Shown: in pieces, positions 1 to 9,263 of the stretch | Numbering within the stretch: the stretch's first letter is position 1 | Layout: each line of letters opens with the position of its first letter | Source: Pseudomonadota bacterium | GTDB taxonomy: Bacteria > Pseudomonadota > Alphaproteobacteria > Acetobacterales > Acetobacteraceae | Assembly: GCA_021808185.1 (NCBI GenBank) | Contig: JAKBCB010000005.1 | Span: 1 to 26,726, forward strand | Direction: 5' to 3' | Length of the DNA: 26,726 bases | Made by a program: the position numbers and the translations under genes | Notes under the pieces: model-generated | The model's database searches: none | Seen by the model: the letters and a program-made list of their open reading frames with translations, nothing else | Told to the model about the DNA's origin: nothing

Positions 1-157
1 TGGCTGTTGCGTCCTTCATGGGGGCGGGGCGGAACGGGGGGACGCCGAGACCGGTGTCGCCGGGACGGCCGGGCTGATCCGAGCGGGCGGCGTGATCGGC
101 CGCGGCATCGGGGAAGGCGGGTGGGGTCGGGGCGGGCGGCTTGCGCTTGGTGAACAC
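1..157 (-). CDS. Partial N-terminus, possibly bactofilin-like (runs off left edge)
   Basis: An open minus-strand frame begins with GTG at 157 and stays open to the window edge, giving 52 codons. The start is chosen because an excellent ribosome site (ACGGAGGG) lies about 5 bases upstream, and because it follows the EI24 gene stop by only 43 bases on the same strand. The visible protein begins MFTKRKPPAPTPP and continues as a low-complexity Pro/Ala/Asp-rich tail. Bactofilins (polymer-forming cytoskeletal proteins) often begin MFxKxK followed by a proline-rich disordered stretch before the beta-helical core, so that is my best guess. The diagnostic core lies outside the window, so the family cannot be confirmed. 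It could equally be another protein with a disordered N-terminus, or a non-coding GC-rich frame. Confidence 0.4.
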   Translation of the reverse strand, partial: MFTKRKPPAPTPPAFPDAAADHAARSDQPGRPGDTGLGVPPFRPAPMKDATA

Positions 158-200
158 GGGCCCTCCGTTGCAATCTGGTGAATGGGCGGCGGGTGGCCTA

Positions 201-890
201 TCACACGCGCCGGGGCGTGGCCACCCCGCCCGGGCCATGCAGCAGGTGTACCATCGCGGCCGTACCAAGTACGGGAACGAACAGGTTCAGCACCGGCACC
301 AGGCTGCCAGCCGCCATCAGCGCGCCCTGGCCCAGCACCGGCAACCGCAGACGCGCGTAGGCGGCCGAGGCGCGGGGGCGGTCCATGCGCCGCATCGCCA
401 CCGCCACGAACAGGCCGCGCCCCACCGACCAGGCCGAGATCAGCCAGCCCAGCGGCACCGCCACCGGCGCGAGCGGCGTCAGCAGCAGCACCAGCGCCAC
501 CACCTGCCAGCCCAGCACCCGCAGCCCGAGGGCGATGCCGTCCCAGGTCTGCTGCGCCAGCGGCGCCGGACGCGCGGGCGGCAGCCCGGGGTAATAGCGG
601 CGCTCCAGCGCGGCGGCGATGCGGTCGGCGAACAGGAACGCGACCACGCTGGCGAGCGGCAGGAACAGATACAGCGACAGCAAGGCCGCGCCCACGCCGC
701 CCAGCGCGCCGGCCAGCCAGCCGAGCCAGCCATGCGTGGCGAGCAGCGCGTGCCCGCCCCACGCCAGCGCCGCGGCCAGGGCCACGAAGGCGGCGAGCGT
801 CCAGGCGATGCTGCGCCAGACCACGCCGAGAAACGCCGGATCGTCCATCTGTGCCAACGCGCGCAGCGGCGGGGTGAGCAGGTGCATCAT
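201..890 (-). CDS. EI24-domain (CysZ-like) integral membrane protein
   Basis: A 229-residue membrane protein of the EI24 domain family. I see hydrophobic segments around residues 20-42, 45-75, 115-145 and 180-215, separated by a cytoplasmic-looking loop rich in Arg and Pro. The end of the last segment, with PVLNLFVPVLGTAAMVHLL, is the typical conserved EI24 C-terminal signature. Related CysZ proteins take part in sulfate uptake, but most alphaproteobacterial members are uncharacterised and no substrate can be assigned. The ATG at 890 (ATGATG, the second at 887) is preceded by CGGAG 5 bases upstream, so the longer open frame reaching 1088 is not used. It is divergent from the kinase at 967 and probably cotranscribed with the partial gene that starts at 157. 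Confidence 0.8.
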   Translation of the reverse strand: MMHLLTPPLRALAQMDDPAFLGVVWRSIAWTLAAFVALAAALAWGGHALLATHGWLGWLAGALGGVGAALLSLYLFLPLASVVAFLFADRIAAALERRYYPGLPPARPAPLAQQTWDGIALGLRVLGWQVVALVLLLTPLAPVAVPLGWLISAWSVGRGLFVAVAMRRMDRPRASAAYARLRLPVLGQGALMAAGSLVPVLNLFVPVLGTAAMVHLLHGPGGVATPRRV

Positions 891-966
891 GTCTCCGTCG
901 GTCTTCGGTTGCGGGGCCCTGGGACGGGTGATAGGCGGGCGGCTCGGAAATGTCCGGAGTATTGCC

Positions 967-1965
967 ATGTCGTCCGCCGTCCCGCCTCCCCGGTTCGATG
1001 TCCTGGGCATCGGCAACGCCATCGTCGATGTGCTGGCCCCGGTCGATGAGGCGTTCATCACCCGGCACGACATGCGCAAGGGCAGCATGACGCTGATCGA
1101 CGCGGCACGGGCGCAGGCGATCTATGCCGCCATGCCGCCGGCACAGGAAACCAGCGGCGGGTCCGCCGCCAATACCTGCGCCGCCGCTGCCGGCCTTGGC
1201 GCCCGCGTGGCCTATCTGGGGCGCGTGGCGGAGGACCAGCTAGGGGCCGTGTTCCGCCACGACATCGCCGCCGCCGGCGTGCATTTCCCGACCGCCCCGC
1301 TGGCCAGCGGCGCGCCCACCGCGCGCAGCATGATTCTGGTCACGCCGGACGGCCAGCGCACCATGAACACCTATCTCGGCGCCTGTGTCGCCTTCGGGGT
1401 GGCGCAGGTGGACGAGGCGGCGGTCGCCGATGCGGCCGTGACCTATATGGAGGGCTACCTGTACGACGAACCGGCGGCGCAGGCGGCCTTCCGCCATGCG
1501 GCGGCCGTGGCGCACGGGGCGGGGCGGAAGGTGTCGCTGACGCTGTCGGACTCGTTCTGCGTGGATCGCCACCGCGCCGCCTTCCTCGACCTCGTGCGCG
1601 GGCACATCGACATCCTGTTCGCCAACGAGTCCGAGATCTGCGCGCTGTACGAGTGCAACGACCTCGCCGACGCCATCGCGCGCGTGCGCGGCGAGGTGGC
1701 GCTGGCGGCGATCACGCGGGCCGGAGACGGCAGCATCGTGGTGCGCGGGGCGGAAACGGTGGAGGTGGCGGCGGAGCCGACGCAGCTTGTGGACAGCACC
1801 GGGGCGGGCGACGTGTATGCCGCCGGGTTCCTCGCGGCGCTGACCGCCGGGCACGATCTGGCCGCCTGCGGCCGGCTGGGCAGCATCGCAGCGGCCGAGA
1901 TCATCAGCCATTACGGCGCCCGTCTGCGGCCGGATTTCGGCGACATGGCGACGCTGCTGGGCTGA
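967..1965 (+). CDS. PfkB-family carbohydrate/nucleoside kinase (adenosine kinase-like)
   Basis: A 332-residue ribokinase/PfkB-family kinase, expected to transfer the ATP gamma-phosphate to a sugar or nucleoside in the cytoplasm. The N-terminal GIGNAIVD (residues 14-21) and the substrate-site GGSAANT (64-70) are present. The C-terminal anion-hole signature DSTGAGD lies at 276-282, with D282 as the predicted catalytic base, and length is normal for the family. Alphaproteobacterial proteins with this N-terminus are usually annotated as adenosine kinase, but the substrate is not proven by sequence. The ATG at 967 has CGGAG about 10 bases upstream; longer reading frames would run back into the divergent EI24 gene. 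It is probably monocistronic, because typA follows only after 153 bases. Confidence 0.88.
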   Translation: MSSAVPPPRFDVLGIGNAIVDVLAPVDEAFITRHDMRKGSMTLIDAARAQAIYAAMPPAQETSGGSAANTCAAAAGLGARVAYLGRVAEDQLGAVFRHDIAAAGVHFPTAPLASGAPTARSMILVTPDGQRTMNTYLGACVAFGVAQVDEAAVADAAVTYMEGYLYDEPAAQAAFRHAAAVAHGAGRKVSLTLSDSFCVDRHRAAFLDLVRGHIDILFANESEICALYECNDLADAIARVRGEVALAAITRAGDGSIVVRGAETVEVAAEPTQLVDSTGAGDVYAAGFLAALTAGHDLAACGRLGSIAAAEIISHYGARLRPDFGDMATLLG

Positions 1966-2047
1966 CGCCGGGCTGGACTGCGCGCGCGTCGCGGGATTTT
2001 GCTCGCATCCGGGCGCGCGACGCACTAAGTGTGCGCCGCAGCATAAG

Positions 2048-2078
2048 CGACGGCGTCGGGGTGGTCCTGGCGCCGTCG
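2048..2078 (+). other. Possible 5'-leader stem-loop upstream of typA
   Basis: An 8-bp perfect inverted repeat, CGACGGCG (2048-2055) and CGCCGTCG (2071-2078), with a 15-base loop, lies 40 bases before the TypA start. It falls in the 153-base gap 1966-2118, which otherwise shows no gene. It could be part of the typA leader or a weak terminator for the kinase. There is no T-run and the high GC makes chance pairing likely, so I give it little weight. Confidence 0.25.
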
Positions 2079-2118
2079 TTCGTTCACGCGCGAAATCCGT
2101 CTCCGTTCGGCAGGCCCC

Positions 2119-3948
<1,830 letters not shown>

Positions 3949-3959
3949 GCAGGCAGGGC

Positions 3960-4059
3960 GAGGGCGCCGCCCTCGACCCGCAAAGGGCCCAAGGCCCTTT
4001 GATCCCATGGATGATCGAGGCTCAGCCTCGGTCGAGGGCCAGGGGTAAAACCCCTGGCC
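3960..4059. terminator. Four-hairpin intergenic array between convergent genes
   Basis: Four perfect short-loop hairpins lie head to tail in the 118-base gap between typA and the dehydrogenase. They are GAGGGC-gcc-GCCCTC (3960-3974), AAAGGGCC-caa-GGCCCTTT (3982-4000), CGAGGC-tca-GCCTCG (4016-4030) and GGCCAGGGGT-aaa-ACCCCTGGCC (4037-4059). All four loops are three bases long. The second has the A-run/T-run symmetry of a bidirectional intrinsic terminator, and the last is a 10-bp stem. The arrangement fits termination from both sides. It also looks like the dispersed palindromic repeat modules found in GC-rich alphaproteobacteria, which is inference. Confidence 0.75.
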
Positions 4060-4066
4060 TTGCCTA

Positions 4067-4954
4067 TCACTTCAGCCCGGCGTCGTTCGCGGCATTGAGC
4101 GCGAGCGAGGTCAGATCCAGTTCGCCACGCCCCTGGGCGAACGAGGTCAGAAAGCGGTCGCGCAGGATCGAGGCGAACGGCATCGGTACCTGGGCATCCT
4201 GCCCGGCGGTGAGCGCCAGCCCCAGATCCTTCGCGCCGAGCGACAGCTTGAACCCCGGCGGGCTGAACGCGCGGTCCAGGATGATGCGGCCGTAATTGGC
4301 GTAGATCGGGCAGCCGAAGATCGAGCGCGCCATCATCGCGTGCCAGGCCCGCGCATCCACGCCGCTCTTTTCCAGCAGCGCGAACGCCTCGCCCATGGCC
4401 TCGGTGGCCGAGATGATCATGAAGTTGCCGGCGATCTTGCCCAGCGGCGCGGCATCCGGCGCCTCGCCGAGATCCTCGATCCCCTGGCTCAGCGCCTCCA
4501 GCACCGGGCGGACCCTGGCTTTCGCCGCGGCGGCGCCGGACGTGAGAATCCACATCTTGCCGGAGGCGGCGGCGTCGCCCCGGCCGAAGACGGGGGCGGC
4601 GACGAAATGGCTGCCGTGGGCCGCGTGCTGCTCCGCGAGCCTGCGGGCGAGGGCGGCACTGATGGTGCTCATGGAGATGTGTACGCCACCCTTCGGCAGC
4701 GCCGCGAGGATGCCGTGCTCGCCGGCCGCCACCTGCTCCAGCGCCGCGTCGTTGGCGACCATGGTGATAACGAGGCCGCCAGCCGCAGCCGCCGCCGGGT
4801 TTGCCGCCACCGTGGCGCCGCGCGCGGCGAAGGGGGCGGCCACGCTCGCGGTGCGGTTGAACACCGTGACCGCGTGCCCGGTGTCGAGCAGCCGCCCGGC
4901 GATGCCGCTGCCCATGCTGCCCAAACCGATGACGCCGATGGCCGTTCCGCTCAT
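4067..4954 (-). CDS. NAD(P)-dependent beta-hydroxyacid dehydrogenase (3-hydroxyisobutyrate dehydrogenase family)
   Basis: A 295-residue cytosolic oxidoreductase of the 3-hydroxyisobutyrate/6-phosphogluconate dehydrogenase superfamily. The Rossmann motif GLGSMG lies at residues 10-15. The usual substrate-binding segment appears as APVFGR (120-125), a variant typical of the many family members with unassigned or imine/aldehyde-type substrates, rather than the DAPVSGG of true HIBADH. The catalytic lysine is K173 in LGKIAGN, with N177 conserved after it, followed by the all-alpha C-terminal domain. The ATG at 4954 gives the expected N-terminus. The gene is convergent with typA and divergent from the binding-protein gene at 5113. 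The physiological substrate cannot be read from the sequence. Confidence 0.88.
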   Translation of the reverse strand: MSGTAIGVIGLGSMGSGIAGRLLDTGHAVTVFNRTASVAAPFAARGATVAANPAAAAAGGLVITMVANDAALEQVAAGEHGILAALPKGGVHISMSTISAALARRLAEQHAAHGSHFVAAPVFGRGDAAASGKMWILTSGAAAAKARVRPVLEALSQGIEDLGEAPDAAPLGKIAGNFMIISATEAMGEAFALLEKSGVDARAWHAMMARSIFGCPIYANYGRIILDRAFSPPGFKLSLGAKDLGLALTAGQDAQVPMPFASILRDRFLTSFAQGRGELDLTSLALNAANDAGLK

Positions 4955-5017
4955 GACTGTGTCTCCCGCAGGGTGAAATTCCCCCCTGCATCGGGGCAGG
5001 GCGGCGGGTCGTCAAGC

Positions 5018-5074
5018 GCCCCGCCGAACGGGGCTTTCCGCGGTGATCGGTTGCGAATAGGCTGCATAGCAGCC
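5018..5074. promoter_or_regulatory. Inverted repeats in the divergent promoter region
   Basis: The 158-base gap 4955-5112 between divergent genes must hold both promoters. Two perfect inverted repeats stand out: GCCCCG-ccgaa-CGGGGC (5018-5034, followed by TTT) and GGCTGC-ata-GCAGCC (5060-5074). The second is a possible operator for control of the binding-protein gene, lying about 40 bases before its start. I could not pick a convincing -35/-10 pair. The function is inference. Confidence 0.3.
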
Positions 5075-5112
5075 GCGCGCTGGTCGCGGTGAGACATCAC
5101 GGGGAAATTTTC

Positions 5113-6219
5113 ATGCTCAGACGGACTCTGTTCGCCGGCGCCGCAACACTCGCCGTTGCGCTGTCGCTGGCCGCGGCGCCGGCCCACGCGCAGATCAAGA
5201 TCGCCTCCGCCGGTCCGATGACCGGCGAATACGCGACCTTCGGCAAGCAGCTGAAGGACGGCGCGGAACAGGCGGTGGCCGACATCAACGCCAAGGGCGG
5301 CGTGCTTGGCCAGCAACTCGTGCTGGAAATCGGCGACGATGCCTGCGATCCGAAGCAGGCGGTTTCGGTTGCCAACAAGTTCGCGAGCGACGGCGTGAAG
5401 TTCGTCGCGGGCCATTTCTGCTCGTCCAGCTCGATTCCGGCGAGCAAGGTCTATACCGAGGAAGGCATCCTGCAAATCACGCCGGCCTCGACCAACCCGA
5501 AGTTCACCGACGAGGGTAGCTGGAACACGTTCCGCACTTGCGGGCGCGACGACCAGCAGGGCGCTGTCGCCGGCAAGACCATCGCCACCGAGTTCAAGGA
5601 CCGCAAGGTGGCGATCCTGCACGACAACACGACCTACGGCAAAGGCATTGCCGACGAGACCAAGAAGGCAATGAACGCCGCCGGGAAAAAGGAGGATCTG
5701 TACCAGGCCTATGTTCCCGGCGAACACGACTATACGGCGCTGGTCAGCCGCCTGAAGGAAGCCGGCATCGACGTGGTGTATTTCGGCGGTTATCACTCCG
5801 AGGTCGGGCTGATCGCGCGGCAGGCGCGCGAGCAGGGGTTGAAGGCCACCCTCCTCGGCCCGGATTCGCTGGTGACCAAGGAGCTTTGGCAGATCAGCGG
5901 CGACGCCGGCGACGGCATCATGATGACCTTCCCGTCCGATCCGCGCACCCGCGCCACCGCCGCGGATGTGGTCAAGGAGTTCAAGGCCAAGGGAATCGAT
6001 CCCGAGGGCTACGTTCTCTACACCTACGCCGCCATCCAGCTCTGGGCGGAAGCCGCGACCAAGGCCGGAAGCACCGACCCGAAGAAAGTCGCGGCCGCCA
6101 TCAAGGCCGGTACGTGGCCGACGGTGCTGGGCGACCTGTCCTACGACAAGAAGGGCGACGTGACGAAGGCCGACTACGTTTGGTACATCTGGCACGCTGG
6201 CAACTACAGCCAGATGTGA
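5113..6219 (+). CDS. Branched-chain amino-acid type ABC transporter substrate-binding protein
   Basis: A 368-residue periplasmic binding protein of the LivK/LivJ type (Peripla_BP_6). It starts with a clear Sec signal peptide: MLRR, a hydrophobic core, then AAPAHA-Q with cleavage near residue 27. The mature start IKIASAGPMTGEYATFGKQ is the classic opening of leucine/isoleucine/valine and related amide-binding proteins, and the fold continues with the two Rossmann-like lobes. The ATG at 5113 is preferred over the in-frame GTG at 5089 because GGGGAA lies just before it and because it places the positively charged signal end correctly. No LivH/M/G/F permease or ATPase genes are beside it, so it either works with a distant transporter or is a solitary receptor. 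The ligand cannot be told from sequence. Confidence 0.93.
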   Translation: MLRRTLFAGAATLAVALSLAAAPAHAQIKIASAGPMTGEYATFGKQLKDGAEQAVADINAKGGVLGQQLVLEIGDDACDPKQAVSVANKFASDGVKFVAGHFCSSSSIPASKVYTEEGILQITPASTNPKFTDEGSWNTFRTCGRDDQQGAVAGKTIATEFKDRKVAILHDNTTYGKGIADETKKAMNAAGKKEDLYQAYVPGEHDYTALVSRLKEAGIDVVYFGGYHSEVGLIARQAREQGLKATLLGPDSLVTKELWQISGDAGDGIMMTFPSDPRTRATAADVVKEFKAKGIDPEGYVLYTYAAIQLWAEAATKAGSTDPKKVAAAIKAGTWPTVLGDLSYDKKGDVTKADYVWYIWHAGNYSQM

Positions 6220-6252
6220 TCTCCGCCTCGGTCTGATCGCCTGACCAAACGA

Positions 6253-6286
6253 CCCCGCCATTCCCGCGCAAGCGGGGGTGGCGGGG
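6253..6286. terminator. Strong bidirectional hairpin between convergent genes
   Basis: A 15-bp stem (6253-6267 pairs with 6272-6286, two G-T pairs) closes a GCAA tetraloop-like loop. It lies between the convergent binding-protein and flavin-reductase genes. There is no T-run on the plus side (CGTT follows). Its core, ATTCCCGCGCAAGCGGG, resembles the widespread proteobacterial dispersed repeat built on ATTCCCGCG-A-AGCGGGAAT, so it may be a repeat element that also works as a terminator. Confidence 0.6.
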
Positions 6287-6301
6287 CGTTGCCGGCGCCG
6301 C

Positions 6302-6805
6302 CTACGGCAGCGCGCGCGGCCGGCGCACCGGGTGGTAGGCGCGGCCGAAATACACCAGCCCGTCGTGCTCGGCGCCATGCTCGATGGCCACGACCTCGCC
6401 GAACACCACGCTGTGCGTGCCGATCTCCGTCACCTGCACCACGCGGCAGTCGAACGCCACCACGGCACCCGCCAGCGCCGGCGCGCCGGTGCGCAGCGTG
6501 TGCCAGGCCCCGGCGGCGAAGCGCGCGTCCTGCGCCTCGGCGGCGCCGCCGAAGGTGTTGGACAGCTCCTCCTGCCCGGCGGCGAGCGTGTTGACGCAGA
6601 ACACCCCGTTGGCGATCAGCGCGGGGTGCGAATCGTTGCGGCGGTTGACGCAGACCAGCAGGGTGGGCGGGTCGTCGGTGACGCTGGTGACGGCCGAGGC
6701 GGTGAAGCCGAACCGCCCGCCCGTGCCGTCCGTGGTCACGACGCTGACGGCGGCACCGAAGCGTGCCATGGCCTCGCGATAGGTCTGGCGATTCACCACG
6801 CTCAC
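6302..6805 (-). CDS. Flavin reductase family protein (FMN-binding split barrel)
   Basis: A 167-residue flavin reductase-like domain protein, expected to reduce FMN or FAD with NAD(P)H and supply it to a partner monooxygenase (HpaC/NtaB-like group). The diagnostic stretch GFTASAVTSVTDDPPTLLV, at about residues 33-51, is followed by an N-R-R-N-D-S-H segment and FCVNTL; these are the flavin-contacting regions of the family. A late GLVYFGRAYHP is the usual conserved end. The start is GTG at 6805 with a weak GAGAG site; nearby GTG codons at 6799 and 6796 are alternatives. No monooxygenase gene lies beside it, so the partner is unknown. Confidence 0.88.
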   Translation of the reverse strand: MSVVNRQTYREAMARFGAAVSVVTTDGTGGRFGFTASAVTSVTDDPPTLLVCVNRRNDSHPALIANGVFCVNTLAAGQEELSNTFGGAAEAQDARFAAGAWHTLRTGAPALAGAVVAFDCRVVQVTEIGTHSVVFGEVVAIEHGAEHDGLVYFGRAYHPVRRPRALP

Positions 6806-6932
6806 GATGCGGCTCTCTTTCCAACGGGGGAAACTTCAGTCTTGGCGCGACGGCGCGCCCGCGGCAAGGGGGTCGCGCGCGGGGCCGAGCCTCGCGCAAG
6901 GCGCGCTGCTGCCATGCGATGCGGGAAAGGGC

Positions 6933-6946
6933 GCCGGCGCGCCGGC
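6933..6946. promoter_or_regulatory. Perfect 14-bp palindrome in divergent intergenic region
   Basis: GCCGGCGCGCCGGC is a perfect palindrome in the 185-base gap between the divergent flavin reductase and DMT transporter genes. It could be an operator, but in such GC-rich DNA a palindrome of this composition can occur by chance. The rest of the gap shows no gene. Confidence 0.2.
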
Positions 6947-6990
6947 TTCGCCACAGTCGCCGCCTCGCCCGATCCGGGAGCCGTGTGCGC

Positions 6991-7932
6991 GTGTCGCTGT
7001 CCCGTCTGTCCACCGCGCTGCGCATGGTCGCACTGGGGCCGCTGATCGCGCTGGCCGACCGGCGGCGGCGCGGCGGGGCGATGATCGGCATGGGTCTCGG
7101 CGTGGCCGCCTATCTGCTGTTTGCCCTGCACGACGCCTCCATCAAGATCCTGGTCGGGCGCGACATCCCGGCCTGGGAGGTGCTGATGGTCCGCAGCGCC
7201 GTCATCGTCCTGTTCTGCGCGGGCCTCGGCGGGCGGGCGATGCTGGCGCGGGCCGTTGCCACCCCGATCAAGCGCGCGCTGCTGCTGCGCGCGTGCATCA
7301 CGCTGGTGGCGTGGCTGTGCTACTACAGCGCCGCGCGCGCGCTGCCGCTGGCGCAGTTGCTGACGCTGTATTTTGCCGCCCCGATCATCACCACGCTGCT
7401 GAGCGTGCCGCTGCTGGGCGAGAGGATTCCGCCCGCGCGCTGGGCTTCGGTGCTGTGCGGCTTCGCGGGCGTGGTGGTGGCGTGCGATCCGGGCGGCATG
7501 CGGCTGTCGCTGGCCACGGTGCTGGTGCTGACCGCCGCCACGTTCTGGGGCTACGCCATCATCCTGATGCGTCAGACCGCGATGAAGGAAAGCAACCTGC
7601 TGCTGATGTTCTACACCAACGGGACATTCCTGGTCGCCACCGCCATTGGCTGCGCCACGGTGCGCTGGCGCACGCCGGACTGGACGGAGCTTGGCCTGTT
7701 GCTCGCGGTGGGCGGCATCGGCTCGCTCGCGCAACTGGCGCTGTACGAGGGGATGCGCCACGCCGTCGCTTCGGTGATGGCGACGGTCGAGTACTCCGCC
7801 CTCGTCTGGGCGTTTGTGCTCGGGTTCGTCATCTGGGGCGATATTCCCCCGGTGAGTGTGTTCGCGGGGGCCGGCCTGATCCTGGCGGCGGGGGCCGTGC
7901 TGCTGGCGAGCGAACGGCGCGCGGCAGCGTGA
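6991..7932 (+). CDS. DMT-family (EamA) transporter
   Basis: A membrane protein of about 313 residues with two EamA repeats and about ten hydrophobic helices, of the drug/metabolite transporter superfamily. The first repeat opens around LLFALHDASIKILVGRDIPAWEVLMVR and closes at PLLGERIPPARWASVLCGFAGVVV; the second ends with FVIWGDIPPVSVFAGAGLILAAG. Both repeat ends carry the usual E/D-x-I-P-P pattern. Such proteins export amino acids, nucleobases or related metabolites, but the substrate is unknown. The start is uncertain. GTG 6991 has GGGAG 10 bases upstream, GTG 6985 is 4 bases from the same site, and ATG 7024 and 7081 lack good sites. It is the first gene of a plus-strand run that continues with the MFS and debranching genes. 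Confidence 0.85.
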   Translation: MSLSRLSTALRMVALGPLIALADRRRRGGAMIGMGLGVAAYLLFALHDASIKILVGRDIPAWEVLMVRSAVIVLFCAGLGGRAMLARAVATPIKRALLLRACITLVAWLCYYSAARALPLAQLLTLYFAAPIITTLLSVPLLGERIPPARWASVLCGFAGVVVACDPGGMRLSLATVLVLTAATFWGYAIILMRQTAMKESNLLLMFYTNGTFLVATAIGCATVRWRTPDWTELGLLLAVGGIGSLAQLALYEGMRHAVASVMATVEYSALVWAFVLGFVIWGDIPPVSVFAGAGLILAAGAVLLASERRAAA

Positions 7933-7996
7933 ACGTGGCCGCTCGCGCCGGCGCCGCGCGCGCCGCTATGTATGAGGCCGGGAGGAACCGCCGGAC

Positions 7997-9250
7997 GTGA
8001 CAAGCACCAGCCTGGGCAGCCTCAGCCTGCTGAACTTCCTGGTCGCGGGCATGCAGACCGGGTTCGGCGCGTTCGTGCCTGTGCACCTGACCAAGGCGGG
8101 CTGGGATACCGGCGAGATCGGGTTGGTCCTGAGCGCCGGCACCATCGCGGCGATCGTGGCGCAGGTGCCGGCGGGCATGGTGGTGGACAACAGCTCGGCC
8201 AAGCGCAGCGTCGCCGGTGTGGCGATCCTCGCCTCGATCCTGGCGCTGCTGGTGCTTGCCGCCGCGCCGGGGTTCGTGCCGGTGCTGGCGGCGCAGGCGA
8301 TCGCCGGGGTGGCCGGCCCGCTGCTGTCGCTCGCCATCGCGGCCATCACGCTGGCGCTGACCCAGCAGGAGATGCTGGGCGAGCGGCTCGGCCAGAATGC
8401 GCGCTATGCCGCCATCGGGGCCGCGCTGGGCGCGGGCATGCTGGGGCTGGTCGGCAGTTTTGTTTCGGATTCGGTGGTGTTTTATGTCGCCGCCGGGGTC
8501 GGCGTGCCGGCCCTGTTGGCGCTGTTCCGTATCCATCGCGGCGATCTGCTGATGGCGGCGACGAAGACGGGGCATCTTGCCGCGCCGCCGCCGGTCGCGC
8601 GGCGCCGCCGGCCGGTGCCGAAGCGGCGGCTGCTGCGCGACCGGCGGTTGCATGCCTTCATCGCCTGTGCGGCGGCGTTCCATCTGTGCAACGCCGCCCT
8701 GCTGCCGCTGGCGGCGGGCGAGGCGGCGCGGCACGCGGGGCACCTCGCCGATGTCATCACCGGGGCGGCGACCGTGGTGCCGCAGGTGCTGGTGGCGGCG
8801 CTCTCGCCCTGGGTCGGGCGGATGGCCAACCGGCGCGGGCGGCGGCTGATGCTGCTGTGCGGGTTCGCGGCGCTGCCGGCGCGGGCGCTGCTGTTCGCGC
8901 TGGGCGGGCCGCCGGAACTGCTGGTGGTGGAACAGGCGCTGGACGGCGTCAGCGGCGCCGTGTTCGGCGTGCTGCTGCCGCTGGTGGTGGCCGACATCAC
9001 CTATTCGGGCGGGCGCTTCAACTTCGCGCTCGGCATCGTCGGCGTCGCCATTTCGCTGGGGGCGGCGGCCAGCAATGCCGGCGCCGGGGCGCTGGCCGAT
9101 GCCATCGGGCTGCACCCCACCTTCGTCGTCCTCGCTGGCCTCGGCGCCGGGGCGGTCGCGCTGGTCTGGCTGGTCATGCCCGAGACCGCGCATCTGCACG
9201 CCCCGCCGCCACCGCCGCGGGCACTGCCGCTCGCCTCCGATACCGCATGA
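7997..9250 (+). CDS. MFS transporter
   Basis: A 417-residue major facilitator with about 12 hydrophobic helices split by a basic central loop (residues about 190-215, rich in Arg, Pro and Lys). The loop between helices 2 and 3 has the position and character of MFS motif A but is degenerate (AGMVVDNSSAKRS). The start is GTG at 7997 with GGGAGGAA about 11 bases upstream. Its TGA lies only 13 bases before the debranching-enzyme start, so the two are almost certainly cotranscribed. The substrate is unknown. The link to a glucan-acting enzyme hints at sugar or oligosaccharide movement, but this is inference from position only. Confidence 0.85.
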   Translation: MTSTSLGSLSLLNFLVAGMQTGFGAFVPVHLTKAGWDTGEIGLVLSAGTIAAIVAQVPAGMVVDNSSAKRSVAGVAILASILALLVLAAAPGFVPVLAAQAIAGVAGPLLSLAIAAITLALTQQEMLGERLGQNARYAAIGAALGAGMLGLVGSFVSDSVVFYVAAGVGVPALLALFRIHRGDLLMAATKTGHLAAPPPVARRRRPVPKRRLLRDRRLHAFIACAAAFHLCNAALLPLAAGEAARHAGHLADVITGAATVVPQVLVAALSPWVGRMANRRGRRLMLLCGFAALPARALLFALGGPPELLVVEQALDGVSGAVFGVLLPLVVADITYSGGRFNFALGIVGVAISLGAAASNAGAGALADAIGLHPTFVVLAGLGAGAVALVWLVMPETAHLHAPPPPPRALPLASDTA

Positions 9251-9263
9251 ACCGGGAGGGCCA

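Noticed and set aside
905..940. A TTGCGG - 17 bases - TAGGCG promoter for the PfkB-family kinase
   Set aside because: The -10 match is poor and no other support exists, so it was not listed as a feature.
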